From Winogradskyella ouciana (lineage in GTDB: Bacteria; Bacteroidota; Bacteroidia; Flavobacteriales; Flavobacteriaceae): 64,000 bases of DNA. Position numbers and translations under genes: made by a program. The notes under the pieces were generated by a model that saw nothing but the letters and a program-made list of their open reading frames with translations, was not told where the DNA came from and did no database searches. The stretch covers positions 155,129 through 219,128 of the forward strand of contig NZ_WJYA01000008.1 of NCBI RefSeq assembly GCF_009709615.1, in the 5' to 3' direction. Below, piece by piece: positions 43,433 to 52,965 of the stretch (the stretch's first letter is position 1; each line of letters starts with the position of its first letter).

Positions 43433-44716
43433 CTAATACTCATCATATTCACCATCTCCAAAATTGAAAGTAAGAGAAAAACGCAATGTATTCTCAAGCG
43501 GACTTTGCACCCTTGATGCCGAGAACAAATATGACAAATCTATATTAATAGTAGTGTATTTAAATCCTGCTCCTAAGGCAAAGAACTTACGAGCTCCTTT
43601 ATCTTCAGCTTCGTTAAAGTAACCTGCTCTAAATGCAAAGTTTTCTTGATAAGTGTATTCAGCTCCCAATGCCCAAGTAAACTCTCTTAGCTCTTCACTA
43701 AATCCACCTGGTGCATCACCAAATGATTGAAAGATGCCATTTAAAAAACTTACATTATTATCTTGTCCTTCTATTATAACATCTTCTTCAGATGCAGCTT
43801 CTTGCTCATCCGTTTGAAAATCCTCACCTGGCTGAACATCATTGGGATCAGCAGGAGGTGTATAAACACCATCACCATTAGTATCTGTAAACACAATTCT
43901 ATCCCCTAATCTAGGTGGTGTTGGCACCAACAATTTAGCTACCTCAGCAGTGATTCCTAATTTACTGTATTCATCAAAAATAAAATCGAAACCAGCACCT
44001 AATCTTAAAGTTGTTGGCTGAAAGTTCTCTCTACCTCCGTCATCGTACTTAAACTTAGGCCCTAAGTTCTGAATCGCAAAACCAGCTCTCCAACGTCCAT
44101 TAAAATCATTATAAGCTTCTTCTTCACTTTGGTAATAACCTGTTAAATCTGCTCCGAACGTACTCGCAGCATCAGCGTTAGGATCAACTTGATCTATCCT
44201 TAAATCAGATCTCATATAACGTACTGCTACTGCCATAGCAAATTGATCCGCTAATCTTAAAGTATATGCTACATCTGCCGTGAACTCATTTGGCTTTACG
44301 TTAATACCAGGGTCATTTTCACTTTGTGTAAGCGTAATTTCACCTAAACTAAAATACTTGAAACTTGCAGAGACTGCACTATATTCATTTATTCTATTAA
44401 AATAGGTAGCGTAACTGATTGAGATGTCATTAACCAATTTGCTTAAATATGGTGTATAGCTTAAACCCGCACCAGATTTAGCTTCAGAGAAAACATATTT
44501 TGCCGGATTCCATTGTTGTGAAAACCCGTCCATTGACGTAGCAACTCCCATATCTCCCATTGCTGCCGACCTTGCATCTGGTGCAATGAGCATAAATGGA
44601 ACTCCAGTAGTTATAACCCTACTGTCAGAAGAGTTTGGTACAATTTGCACGGTCTCTTGTGCAAAAGTAAAGTTAAGTGTTGCAAAAGCGATAAGGGTTA
44701 TTGCGTATTTTTTCAT
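43433..44716 (-). CDS. porV: Type IX secretion outer-membrane protein PorV
   Basis: A 427-residue outer-membrane beta-barrel of the FadL-like fold (signal peptide to TFAQ). PorV (LptO) shuttles T9SS cargo proteins from the translocon to the PorU sortase. Typical sequence includes MLIAPDARSAAMGDMGVATS near the N-terminus, FSQQWNPAKYVF and a C-terminal barrel strand NTLRFSLTFNFGDGEY. An acidic loop near residues 265-315 contains DTNGDGVYTPPADPND, an EF-hand-like calcium pattern. It follows porU and has its own promoter inside the porU 3' end. Confidence 0.95.
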   Translation of the reverse strand: MKKYAITLIAFATLNFTFAQETVQIVPNSSDSRVITTGVPFMLIAPDARSAAMGDMGVATSMDGFSQQWNPAKYVFSEAKSGAGLSYTPYLSKLVNDISISYATYFNRINEYSAVSASFKYFSLGEITLTQSENDPGINVKPNEFTADVAYTLRLADQFAMAVAVRYMRSDLRIDQVDPNADAASTFGADLTGYYQSEEEAYNDFNGRWRAGFAIQNLGPKFKYDDGGRENFQPTTLRLGAGFDFIFDEYSKLGITAEVAKLLVPTPPRLGDRIVFTDTNGDGVYTPPADPNDVQPGEDFQTDEQEAASEEDVIIEGQDNNVSFLNGIFQSFGDAPGGFSEELREFTWALGAEYTYQENFAFRAGYFNEAEDKGARKFFALGAGFKYTTINIDLSYLFSASRVQSPLENTLRFSLTFNFGDGEYDEY

Positions 44717-44764
44717 GTTTAATATTAAGTTATTAATGCTAATGCCTTAGCATCAATTGGTTTG

Positions 44765-44794
44765 CAAATATAATTTATTATTAGAGTATGACAA
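44765..44794 (-). promoter_or_regulatory. Promoter of porV, partly inside porU
   Basis: On the minus strand TTG (44794-44792), a 19-bp spacer and TATATTTG (44772-44765) match the Bacteroidota consensus at both elements. The -33 box lies in the last codons of porU. The leader before the porV ATG would be about 44 nt. Confidence 0.7.
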
Positions 44795-47700
44795 GTTTTT
44801 GAATTTTTTCAACTTGCTTATTTAAACGGTTAGATCTCACTTTTAGTTTATAGACATAGACACCTTTTCCTATTTTATCTCCAAAATCGTCTCTTCCATC
44901 CCATACAATGTCTTTAGATAGAGAGCTTACGGACTTACTGCCTCCCGTGGTTTGTCCATTTAATGTTCTTACTAATTTACCGGAAACTGTAAATATCTGT
45001 ACTGAAACGTCTAAAGGCTCTATACTATTGTGGTTAAACCAAAATTCCGTATAGTTAACAAATGGGTTTGGGTAATTAAGTACATTGGTTACCACAAGTT
45101 CTTCATCTTTATCGAATACAGTAAACTGAATTTCTGCTGTAGAAGAATTATTATAAACATCCCAAGCCTTTAGGGTTAGCGTATGCAAGCCAGGTTCTAA
45201 GTCTCTAAAAGGATAGCTTACCGTACCGTTGGTGTAATCATCTACATTGGCCTGATAATAATCGTTTAAAACAATAGGGTTAGTTTCATCACCATCAATA
45301 ATAGCCGTGATATCATGACCTATACCACTTGCGGTATTTATACCATTATCATCTTGAAGTTTAGCTAATAAATTTGGAGACTCATTGGTTATACCACCAG
45401 AAACGAAATTCTCGTCGTTCATGAATAAATTAATTACTGGCCCAATATTATCTTCTGGTGCATTTTCGTTTATGCCTCCAACTTTTATGTCGAAGTTGGC
45501 ACCTGTTTGGTCTGATAGTGGATTATTGGTCTGTGCATAAAAACTCACTTTACCATTTCCTACTGGAATACCTATATCTCGAGGGACAACAAAATCGAAC
45601 TCAAATTGCCCATTTTCAATCGTAGCTTGTCCTCTAAATATAATCTCACCCAGAGTGGTAAAGTCTAAAATTATTTCCCCGTTGCTATCGGTTACACCAT
45701 CATTTGCTAAAGTTTGGCGATCAATTTGTTTATCAAATACAGTTGCCGTTAAAGTCCCGTTATAATTAGATAATAAGTTTCCGTTGACATCGGTCACTTC
45801 TCCTGCCAGTTTTGTATAACTCAGTGCTTTAAGTGTATCGATAGGTTGTGTGATTACTACATCATTAACCTTAGTCAACCTAATATCGGGCTTAGGAAAA
45901 GCCAGTTTCATTGCTGGGTCACCAATTAAAAACACCAAACGCTTCTGTGTAATCCCAGATATACTATTATCTGTTTTTGTAAGTCTTAAAGCCTCACCAA
46001 TTGTTGGATAATCATTTGAGCCAAAAGCGAATAAATAATCGTCAAGTATTTCATTATAAGCCACGCCTACTGTCACAAAAATTTGCCTAGTAGTTGTAAT
46101 AAGCGCAATGGCACCGCCATTTTTGTTCCAGAATGTAAACTCACCTGCTGTATCTCTTTGAGGATCATCAAATTTGGTGTATTCGCAAGTTACAGTTATG
46201 AATAAGTTGAATTTACATACATTATTTACTTCTTGCGCATCAAACTTATCAAAGATTCGTTCTTTAGCTAATCCGTCCTCACCACCATGTCCGAAATAAT
46301 TTACGACTAACGCACCAACTTCAATAGCATCCTTAACTGCATTATTTACTTCTGGGTATCTATTTCCTGCCGCTGAGGATTCTTGCTCAAAAGCATCCGT
46401 ATGTATTTTCACGACATTAAAAAATGGTTTTTCATCCTCTATCTCTGTACCTATGCCATCAGTAGTTTCCTGTAAAATTCTTTCCCATTGTATATCTACG
46501 TCATCAGAAATGAGCAGCACATTGTTTCTCCAACTTCCATAAGCTTCAGGTTGATAGTACGCATCTATCTTATCTACCATTTCCTTAGCGCGCTGAACAT
46601 CTTCAGCTAAAATTCTTCCTACGGCAATATCCATTCTATCCGCATTACTCATTGAGCCCTCATTGAAATCCAACATGGCATAAAAATCATCTGACACAAA
46701 AGAATTGGTAAGGCTAAAACTTTGAGTGGAATACCAAGAAGGCACTAAATTGGTATTATTAGTAATTCTATCTTTATAGTCATATGAACCTTCACCAAAC
46801 AGGCATAAATATTTCAATCTATTACTTGGAGTACTGGCATTATCATAGACGTATTTCACAAAATTCCTTAAGGCTGCTATATCCTGACTGCCAGTACTAA
46901 ATTCATTATATATAGTCTGTAGGTCTACAACCTTTACATTTAAATTATACTGATTTCTATTAATTTGAGCCAAACGCTCAGCCTGAGATAACAACTGAGT
47001 TGGAGTTAAAATGATATAGTCAATATCTTCAAAAGCTCCCTGAGCATTATTGAAGATGGTTCCTTTTAAATTTTGATTGGCTACAACAGAATTATTGTCT
47101 TTTTTAGGCTGCAACGTATTTGAAGTAGAAAATGCCAAATAAATGCGCTCCTCACCAGACTGGGCTTTAAAAGATAAGTTACCTTGACTGTCTGTGTTGG
47201 GTAGATTTGCAACATTAAATCGGTCGGTGATATCCCATATTTCTTGAATACCAGAAGCGTTAGCCAAGTTATATTGTGCAATACCAGGTGTAGTTACAAC
47301 ATCTCTGTTTTTAAACACCAATTGCTCTCCTTCATAGATCAATCCTCTTGTTGCTTCTATATTAATAAAATCTAAGTACGCATTTGCTGAAGGATTTCCG
47401 TTATTGTTATAATCTAATGTCACTGTAATGGCATCGGACGAAATATTAAGGTTCTCCCCAAATGAAGCTGAAGTTCCTAAAACCGAACCTGGACTGATTA
47501 CCCCTAAGTTTAAGCTGGAAACGAAATTACCGTTAATAGTGACTCCCATTGTAGAACCAGCTGTTTCTGAAACAGAACCAACAGCTATATCAAAACGTAC
47601 AGGTTCACTAGCCACCAAATTTGGAAATTGAAAATTGTAAACACGTTGATTTTCTATATCGAAATCATCACCAAACCATCGACGACCCAATTTCGCTAAG

Positions 47701-48632
47701 TTGTGTTCATCAACTTCGTAAAATTGATAATCTTGAAATGTATCAATCTCAATGTCTGCAGCTGCAACTATATTTGGCATAGCCTGAATACGTTTTCCAT
47801 TTCCCGGACTTACATTAACATAGTAATACGTCTTATCAGTATATAGATTTAAGTTAGTATTACTCTCTTCACTGTATGTTGTTGGTCCTTCACCATAAAA
47901 TAGTATATAATCACTATTGTCAAAACTGCCATCTTCTTCGCCAACAAACTTTATAGCATTCTCTACAACATCAAAAGGATATTCAGCAGAATTCAACAAG
48001 GGTAACATTCTACCACCATTACCATAAATTTTCACATTTCTGGGATCTACAGAATTTGTGTTAACACCCAAACTATTCAAGAAACCCTTTGTTAATTGGA
48101 ACACGCCAGACTCTTCTATATAAAATCTATACCATTCGCCAGTACTTAATACTGAATTTGTGATTTCATTTCTTGATGCCGTTTGTGTTCTACTCGCTGA
48201 TGTGCTATAGTTAATGGAAAAAGACGTGAGTTTTTTATATACACCTCTATCATTCACAATAGGGCTAATTTCAAAATAGTAAGCTCTCTTTCCTCTAGCG
48301 TTAGTGTTGTAAAATTTATACTTGGGCGATTTAGGTATAAGCTGTGAATTTAGGTTCTTTAAATCGGATTCGCTGATGGTTTCATAGGAAACGTTAGATA
48401 GTGTTACTGAATTTTCGTCAATTGCATTTCCGTTACTATCCCATTGTGCAAAAAATGTTAAGCCTTTTTTATCATCATAATTAAAGTGCGTCTTCTCAAA
48501 AGCAGGAACAACCATCTTGCCATAAGCAGTTTCAAGTTCTTTTTCACCATTCCAATTAATATTGAATTGTTTTTGCTGCCCATAAGAAAGCATAGCTAAA
48601 AGCGAAAAAAATAAGATATAGCAATTTTTCAT
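44781..48632 (-). CDS. porU: Type IX secretion system sortase PorU
   Basis: A 1283-residue gingipain-like (peptidase C25) sortase that removes the C-terminal signal from T9SS cargo and links it to the cell surface. The catalytic histidine lies in VVNYFGHGGEDG (near 777) and the cysteine in FITVTCEYTKFD (near 813). The protein has a signal peptide (to AMLSYGQ), an N-terminal prodomain-like region, and ends with a FlgD-like Ig domain (NYPNPFVNYTEF, WDGRDDFGDKIGKGVYVYKL). It is upstream of porV, its partner, and diverges from gldJ. Confidence 0.96.
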   Translation of the reverse strand: MKNCYILFFSLLAMLSYGQQKQFNINWNGEKELETAYGKMVVPAFEKTHFNYDDKKGLTFFAQWDSNGNAIDENSVTLSNVSYETISESDLKNLNSQLIPKSPKYKFYNTNARGKRAYYFEISPIVNDRGVYKKLTSFSINYSTSASRTQTASRNEITNSVLSTGEWYRFYIEESGVFQLTKGFLNSLGVNTNSVDPRNVKIYGNGGRMLPLLNSAEYPFDVVENAIKFVGEEDGSFDNSDYILFYGEGPTTYSEESNTNLNLYTDKTYYYVNVSPGNGKRIQAMPNIVAAADIEIDTFQDYQFYEVDEHNLAKLGRRWFGDDFDIENQRVYNFQFPNLVASEPVRFDIAVGSVSETAGSTMGVTINGNFVSSLNLGVISPGSVLGTSASFGENLNISSDAITVTLDYNNNGNPSANAYLDFINIEATRGLIYEGEQLVFKNRDVVTTPGIAQYNLANASGIQEIWDITDRFNVANLPNTDSQGNLSFKAQSGEERIYLAFSTSNTLQPKKDNNSVVANQNLKGTIFNNAQGAFEDIDYIILTPTQLLSQAERLAQINRNQYNLNVKVVDLQTIYNEFSTGSQDIAALRNFVKYVYDNASTPSNRLKYLCLFGEGSYDYKDRITNNTNLVPSWYSTQSFSLTNSFVSDDFYAMLDFNEGSMSNADRMDIAVGRILAEDVQRAKEMVDKIDAYYQPEAYGSWRNNVLLISDDVDIQWERILQETTDGIGTEIEDEKPFFNVVKIHTDAFEQESSAAGNRYPEVNNAVKDAIEVGALVVNYFGHGGEDGLAKERIFDKFDAQEVNNVCKFNLFITVTCEYTKFDDPQRDTAGEFTFWNKNGGAIALITTTRQIFVTVGVAYNEILDDYLFAFGSNDYPTIGEALRLTKTDNSISGITQKRLVFLIGDPAMKLAFPKPDIRLTKVNDVVITQPIDTLKALSYTKLAGEVTDVNGNLLSNYNGTLTATVFDKQIDRQTLANDGVTDSNGEIILDFTTLGEIIFRGQATIENGQFEFDFVVPRDIGIPVGNGKVSFYAQTNNPLSDQTGANFDIKVGGINENAPEDNIGPVINLFMNDENFVSGGITNESPNLLAKLQDDNGINTASGIGHDITAIIDGDETNPIVLNDYYQANVDDYTNGTVSYPFRDLEPGLHTLTLKAWDVYNNSSTAEIQFTVFDKDEELVVTNVLNYPNPFVNYTEFWFNHNSIEPLDVSVQIFTVSGKLVRTLNGQTTGGSKSVSSLSKDIVWDGRDDFGDKIGKGVYVYKLKVRSNRLNKQVEKIQKLVIL

Positions 48633-48958
48633 TTAAGATTCGATGGTTTGGTTTTTTCCGTAAATTTCACTTTAAAACATCACTAACCTGACTTTGATAT
48701 AAATTTACAGTAAAATAACGCCTAATATAAAGTGTTATTATGAGGCTTTGACTTTTATTTCAAAAATACAACAATATTTTATTTCAAGGCTCGTTATTAA
48801 AGAGCAAAATACACCGATATTATGCAAAAAATCCGTTATTGTGTTCAAAAAAAAGGATGAAATGCACGATTTTTTGATTTTTCATGCAAAAAAAAGTTGT
48901 CAGTTTACCTTTAATTGTTATATTGCGGAACTAATATTTAACGAGCTTACTTAAACGT
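48633..48958. other. 326-bp intergenic region between porU and gldJ
   Basis: No credible gene is present; the only open frame (TTG at 48748) is a chance one of biased composition. The region holds the divergent promoters. A minus-strand TATTTTTG (48761-48768) about 128 nt upstream of porU could serve that gene, leaving a long leader. For gldJ, TTG (48897-48899) with a 19-bp spacer to TATATTGC (48919-48926) is a weak match. It is very A/T-rich with no strong hairpins. Confidence 0.6.
48761..48768 (-). promoter_or_regulatory. Possible -7 box of porU
   Basis: The minus strand reads TATTTTTG, an exact match, with a TTG 16 bp further upstream (48787-48785). The implied leader before porU is about 125 nt, unusually long for this window. 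Confidence 0.4.
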
Positions 48959-50638
48959 ATGGATATGAAAAATGTCTCAAACCTCAAATTTTTAATCGCT
49001 ATAGCAGTCTGTGCTAGCATAGTTAGCTGTAAGCGATCATCAAATTCTAGCAATGTAGATAGTGCTACAGGCTGGAAAATCAATGATAAAAATGGCGGCT
49101 TTCAGTACAACACCAATTTTAAAGAACAAGAAACACCTCCAGGCACTGCCTTTATAGAAGGAGGAACGTTTACAATGGGTAAAGTACAGGATGACCCTAT
49201 GCACGATTGGAACAACACTCCCACACAGCAGCACATACAGTCTTTTTACATGGACGAGAATGAGGTTACTAACCTCAACTACTTGTTCTATTTAGATTAT
49301 TTAAAGAGAGTATATCCTCCAGACGATCCAAATTATGCCTTAATATACAAAGGTGCACTTCCAGACACCTTAGTATGGAGAAACCGTTTAGGTTATAATG
49401 AAATGATGACAGAAAACTATCTGCGTCATCCAGGATATGCTAATTACCCTGTTGTAGGTGTAAGCTGGATTCAAGCTGTTGAATATGCCAACTGGAGATC
49501 TAACCGCGTTGCTGAGCAATCATTACAAGAAGCTGGTTACATAAAGAGAGATGCGCAATACACTGACTTAAGTGCAGAAAGCACATTTGATGTTGATACC
49601 TACATTAATGCCCCTACAGAAACTTATGGCGGAAGCGAAGAGGTTTTACAAGGCGGTAAAAGAAGACAACAAACTGATGCTGATGGCAATCCAATAAATA
49701 TTTACGCTAACAGAGAATCCGGATTAATCCCAGTAAAATTTAGACTCCCAACGGAGGCTGAGTGGGAATATGCCGCTCTTGGGATGAGTGATCTAAGAAG
49801 TTATAACGTATACCGAGGGCGTAAAAAATACCCTTGGGATGGTCAATACACTAGATCTGGTAAGCGTGTAAATCGTGGCGATCAGTTAGCAAACTTTAAG
49901 CAAGGTAAAGGAGACTATGGCGGAATTGCCGGATGGTCTGATGATGGTGCAGATATTACTGCAGAAGTAAAATCTTACGAGCCTAATGATTATGGCTTAT
50001 ATGATATGGCTGGTAATGTTGCTGAATGGGTAGCTGATGTTTATCGTCCTATCGTTGATGATGAGTTTAATGACTTCAACTACTATAGAGGTAACGTTTA
50101 TACAAAGAATGCCTTAAACGAAGATGGTACTGTGAAGGTAGTTACCGTAGATGAAATTGTTTACGATACTTTAAGCAATGGTAAAATCGTTGCAAGAAAC
50201 TTACCTGGTGAAATTGCAAAAATACCTGTTGATGAAAAAGAAACTTATTTAAGAACTCAGTTCGATAAGAGTGATAATAGAAACTTTAGAGATGGTGATA
50301 AGCGTTCTTCGCGTTACTACAGAGAAAGTTTTGATGAAGGTGACGATAGAGTTAATGCCACAGACAAAATGTACAATTCACCTAGACATAGAGTTGAAGT
50401 AGATTCTGTTGAAGGTAAACTTATTAGAGAATATGATAAGTCTAATAATAGAACATCTTTAATCAATGACGAAGTGAGAGTTTACAAAGGTGGTTCTTGG
50501 AGAGACAGAGCATACTGGATTGATCCTGCGCAACGTCGTTATTTCCCTCAGGATATGGCAACGGACTACATCGGGTTTAGATGTGCAGTATCTAGAGTAG
50601 GTTCAAAATCTGTGAAATCACAAAAGAAACGTAATTAA
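48959..50638 (+). CDS. gldJ: Gliding motility / type IX secretion lipoprotein GldJ
   Basis: A 559-residue lipoprotein (557 if the ATG at 48965 is used). The lipobox SIVSC places the acylated cysteine at about residue 24. The body is an FGE-sulfatase-like domain: FIEGGTFTMGK near 64, VTNLNYLFYLDYL, FRLPTEAEWEYAALG, YGLYDMAGNVAEWVADVYR and the C-terminal VYKGGSWRDRAYW...YIGFRCAVSR. GldJ is required for gliding and for stability of other Gld proteins, and is a helical surface-track component. It diverges from porU and ends at a strong terminator 12 bp before murF. Confidence 0.96.
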   Translation: MDMKNVSNLKFLIAIAVCASIVSCKRSSNSSNVDSATGWKINDKNGGFQYNTNFKEQETPPGTAFIEGGTFTMGKVQDDPMHDWNNTPTQQHIQSFYMDENEVTNLNYLFYLDYLKRVYPPDDPNYALIYKGALPDTLVWRNRLGYNEMMTENYLRHPGYANYPVVGVSWIQAVEYANWRSNRVAEQSLQEAGYIKRDAQYTDLSAESTFDVDTYINAPTETYGGSEEVLQGGKRRQQTDADGNPINIYANRESGLIPVKFRLPTEAEWEYAALGMSDLRSYNVYRGRKKYPWDGQYTRSGKRVNRGDQLANFKQGKGDYGGIAGWSDDGADITAEVKSYEPNDYGLYDMAGNVAEWVADVYRPIVDDEFNDFNYYRGNVYTKNALNEDGTVKVVTVDEIVYDTLSNGKIVARNLPGEIAKIPVDEKETYLRTQFDKSDNRNFRDGDKRSSRYYRESFDEGDDRVNATDKMYNSPRHRVEVDSVEGKLIREYDKSNNRTSLINDEVRVYKGGSWRDRAYWIDPAQRRYFPQDMATDYIGFRCAVSRVGSKSVKSQKKRN

Positions 50639-50659
50639 AATCGTTAAATAATATTTAGA

Positions 50660-50690
50660 AAAGTCCTGATTTGTTAATCAGGACTTTTTT
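50660..50690 (+). terminator. Rho-independent terminator between gldJ and murF
   Basis: AAAGTCCTGATT pairs exactly with AATCAGGACTTT across a 4-nt loop and runs into TTTTTT. It begins 21 bp after the gldJ stop and ends 11 nt before the murF ATG, leaving no space for a separate murF promoter downstream of it. Confidence 0.9.
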
Positions 50691-50701
50691 ATTTTTAGAC
50701 A

Positions 50702-51982
50702 ATGAAAATTGAAAGCTTATATCAAAAGTTCAAAAAGAGTTCAGGCATATCAACTGATACCAGAAAACTCTCTGAAGGTTGTATGTACTTTGCACTAAAA
50801 GGCGATAATTTTGATGGTAATGAGTTTGTGGAACAAGCTTTTAACGGAGGTGCAAAATATTGTGTAGTTGATAATAATAAGGCTGTACTAAGCGATGATT
50901 GTTTTATAGTAGATGATGTATTAACAACACTACAGAACTTAGCGACATACCATAGAAATGAAATTGATATTTCAATTATTTCATTAACTGGTAGTAACGG
51001 AAAAACAACGACCAAGGAGCTAATTAATGTTGTATTGTCAACCCAGTACAATGTCAGTGCCACCAAAGGCAACTTAAACAATCATATAGGTGTGCCATTA
51101 ACGCTTTTGAGTTTTTCTAAAGATTTAGACTTCGGCATTGTAGAAATGGGAGCCAATCATAAAAAGGAAATAGAGTTCCTGTCTAACATTGCCCAACCAG
51201 ATTATGGTTTAATCACCAACTTCGGCAAAGCTCACCTTGAAGGATTTGGTAGTATTGAAGGAGTTATAGAAGGAAAGTCTGAATTATACAACTTTTTGAA
51301 AACCAATAACAAGACTGTATTTGTAAGTGCTGATGACTCAAAACAATTGAATCAAATTGGCAAGTATCAAAATACAGTAAAGTTTGGTAGTAATTCCAAC
51401 AATGATTGTGTAGTTGAATTTATAGAAGCCAATCCTTTTGTTACAATAAAATACGACGGAATTGAAATTAACAGTCAACTAATAGGTAATTACAATTTCG
51501 GTAATATTGCGGTTGCTATAGCTGTAGGACAGTATTTTAATGTAACAAGAGATAATATAAAATCAGCAATTGAAAATTACCAACCTGATAATAATCGCTC
51601 TGAAATCATACAAAAAGGTTCCGTACAAATAATTTTAGATGCTTACAACGCTAACCCAACAAGTATGCTAGCAGCTCTAAAAAATCTACAGCAGCTAGAA
51701 GCCGAGAACAAATATCTTTTTCTTGGAGATATGTTTGAGCTTGGTGCTGATGCTGAAAAAGAACATCAAAATATCGCTGATTTCGCTGAACAAAATTTTA
51801 GAGATAATGTGTATCTCATAGGCGAAAATTTCAGTAAAACAACAACAAGTGAAAGCATTAAAAAATTCAAAAAGTTTGAAGATTTAAAACCTATTTTAAA
51901 TAAACTCAACCTTCATAATTCAACTCTGCTCATAAAAGGCTCTAGAGGTATGGCTTTAGAACGAATTTTGGATATTTTATAA
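50702..51982 (+). CDS. murF: UDP-N-acetylmuramoyl-tripeptide--D-alanyl-D-alanine ligase
   Basis: A 426-residue Mur ligase that adds D-Ala-D-Ala to the peptidoglycan precursor in the cytoplasm. The ATP loop LTGSNGKTTTKEL is near residues 98-110; EMGANHKKEIEFLSNIAQPDYGLITNFGKAHLEGFGS (key part EMGANHKKEI) and the C-terminal DAYNANPTSM match the family. It is slightly short at about 426 residues, which is normal for Bacteroidota. It follows gldJ, with a terminator in between, and precedes a TVP38-family gene by 22 bp. Confidence 0.95.
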   Translation: MKIESLYQKFKKSSGISTDTRKLSEGCMYFALKGDNFDGNEFVEQAFNGGAKYCVVDNNKAVLSDDCFIVDDVLTTLQNLATYHRNEIDISIISLTGSNGKTTTKELINVVLSTQYNVSATKGNLNNHIGVPLTLLSFSKDLDFGIVEMGANHKKEIEFLSNIAQPDYGLITNFGKAHLEGFGSIEGVIEGKSELYNFLKTNNKTVFVSADDSKQLNQIGKYQNTVKFGSNSNNDCVVEFIEANPFVTIKYDGIEINSQLIGNYNFGNIAVAIAVGQYFNVTRDNIKSAIENYQPDNNRSEIIQKGSVQIILDAYNANPTSMLAALKNLQQLEAENKYLFLGDMFELGADAEKEHQNIADFAEQNFRDNVYLIGENFSKTTTSESIKKFKKFEDLKPILNKLNLHNSTLLIKGSRGMALERILDIL

Positions 51983-52004
51983 TACAAAAAACCATAATTA
52001 AAAA

Positions 52005-52694
52005 ATGCCTAAGGATAATACTAAAATAACGAAAAGTAGATTTCCTCTATATATCTCTTTATTTATAGTTTTAGGTATCATTTCATCTTATCTTATCATT
52101 TCTGACGTACAACAGTTTTTTGATACTGCATGGGAAGTTTTAACTAGTAACGACGAACAGCGAATAAAAAAATGGGTAAGTAATTTTGGATGGTATGGTC
52201 CATTGGTTTTAATATTGGCCATGGTTTTACAGATGTTTCTTATCGTTATCCCTACAATATTGCTTATGGTGGTTTCAATCCTAGCCTATGGACCTATTTG
52301 GGGAAGCCTTACCATATTAGTAGCAGTATTTGTAGCATCATCTGTAGGTTATGTAATAGGAAATTATTTTGGGCAAACATTTGTTCTAAAACTCTTGGGA
52401 AATAAAACGGAAACGAAAATCGAAGAATTTATAGAATCGTTTAGTTTTTGGGCTGTTGTAATCACAAGGATAAATCCGTTTTTGTCTAACGATGCCATTA
52501 GTTTTGTTGCTGGCATATTAAATATGAACTATTGGAAGTTTATTGGAGCTACCGTAATGGGTATACTACCTTTAACCATTTTAATTGCTATTTTAGGTAA
52601 AACTACGGAAAACCTAGAGTCTGGTTTATTAATTGGGTCTATAGTCAGTCTGATTCTCTTTGGAATTTATTATTGGAAAAAGAACAAAAAGTAA
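52005..52694 (+). CDS. TVP38/TMEM64 (VTT-domain) membrane protein
   Basis: A 229-residue inner-membrane protein of the TVP38/TMEM64/DedA-related family, some of which act as lipid scramblases. Hydrophobic helices lie at about 14-36, 62-90, 93-118 and 160-220. The VTT-domain core is visible in IWGSLTILVAVFVASSVGYVIGNYFG (in two parts) and in RINPFLSNDAISFVAGILNM, the conserved R-x-x-P-x5-D element. It is downstream of murF and ends at a bidirectional terminator shared with tRNA-Val. Confidence 0.88.
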   Translation: MPKDNTKITKSRFPLYISLFIVLGIISSYLIISDVQQFFDTAWEVLTSNDEQRIKKWVSNFGWYGPLVLILAMVLQMFLIVIPTILLMVVSILAYGPIWGSLTILVAVFVASSVGYVIGNYFGQTFVLKLLGNKTETKIEEFIESFSFWAVVITRINPFLSNDAISFVAGILNMNYWKFIGATVMGILPLTILIAILGKTTENLESGLLIGSIVSLILFGIYYWKKNKK

Positions 52695-52709
52695 GCTTTA
52701 GGGCTTAAA

Positions 52710-52735
52710 AAAACCCAAGCGACGGCTTGGGTTTT
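52710..52735. terminator. Bidirectional terminator between the TVP38 gene and tRNA-Val(GAC)
   Basis: AAAACCCAAGC pairs exactly with GCTTGGGTTTT across a 4-nt loop. A-runs on the left and T-runs on the right give U-tails in both directions, so it can end both the plus-strand gene and the minus-strand tRNA. Confidence 0.85.
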
Positions 52736-52745
52736 CTGATTGATG

Positions 52746-52820
52746 TGGGTCATACTGGATTCGAACCAGTGACTTCTACCCTGTCAAGGTAACACTCTAA
52801 ACCAACTGAGTTAATGACCC
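52746..52820 (-). tRNA. tRNA-Val (anticodon GAC)
   Basis: A 75-nt cloverleaf on the minus strand: acceptor stem GGGTCAT/ATGACCC with discriminator A, D-loop with AGTTGGT, anticodon loop TTGACAG, and T-arm loop TTCGAAT. Anticodon GAC reads GUC/GUU valine codons. CCA is not encoded. Confidence 0.92.
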
Positions 52821-52916
52821 TAAAGTTTCAAAAATACACTTTCTTTTTTGAATTTCCCTACCGAAACCGCTACTGCAAGTATAATTTCGATATGCCCTCG
52901 AATATCTAGGAATCTT

Positions 52917-52963
52917 TGTTTCAAAATAACACTTTTAGCTTCGCTCAGTATTATTTTGAAACA
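52917..52963. repeat. Large palindromic element between the two tRNA-Val genes
   Basis: TGTTTCAAAATAA and TTATTTTGAAACA are exact inverse copies separated by 21 nt; two more A:T pairs extend the stem outward. The loop contains AGCTTCGCTCAG, resembling the interspersed repeat units seen elsewhere in the window. Confidence 0.75.
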
Positions 52964-52965
52964 AA

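Noticed and set aside
48748..48954. 68-codon open frame in the porU-gldJ gap
   Set aside because: It starts at TTG, has no ribosome-site or promoter support, and overlaps the likely gldJ promoter.
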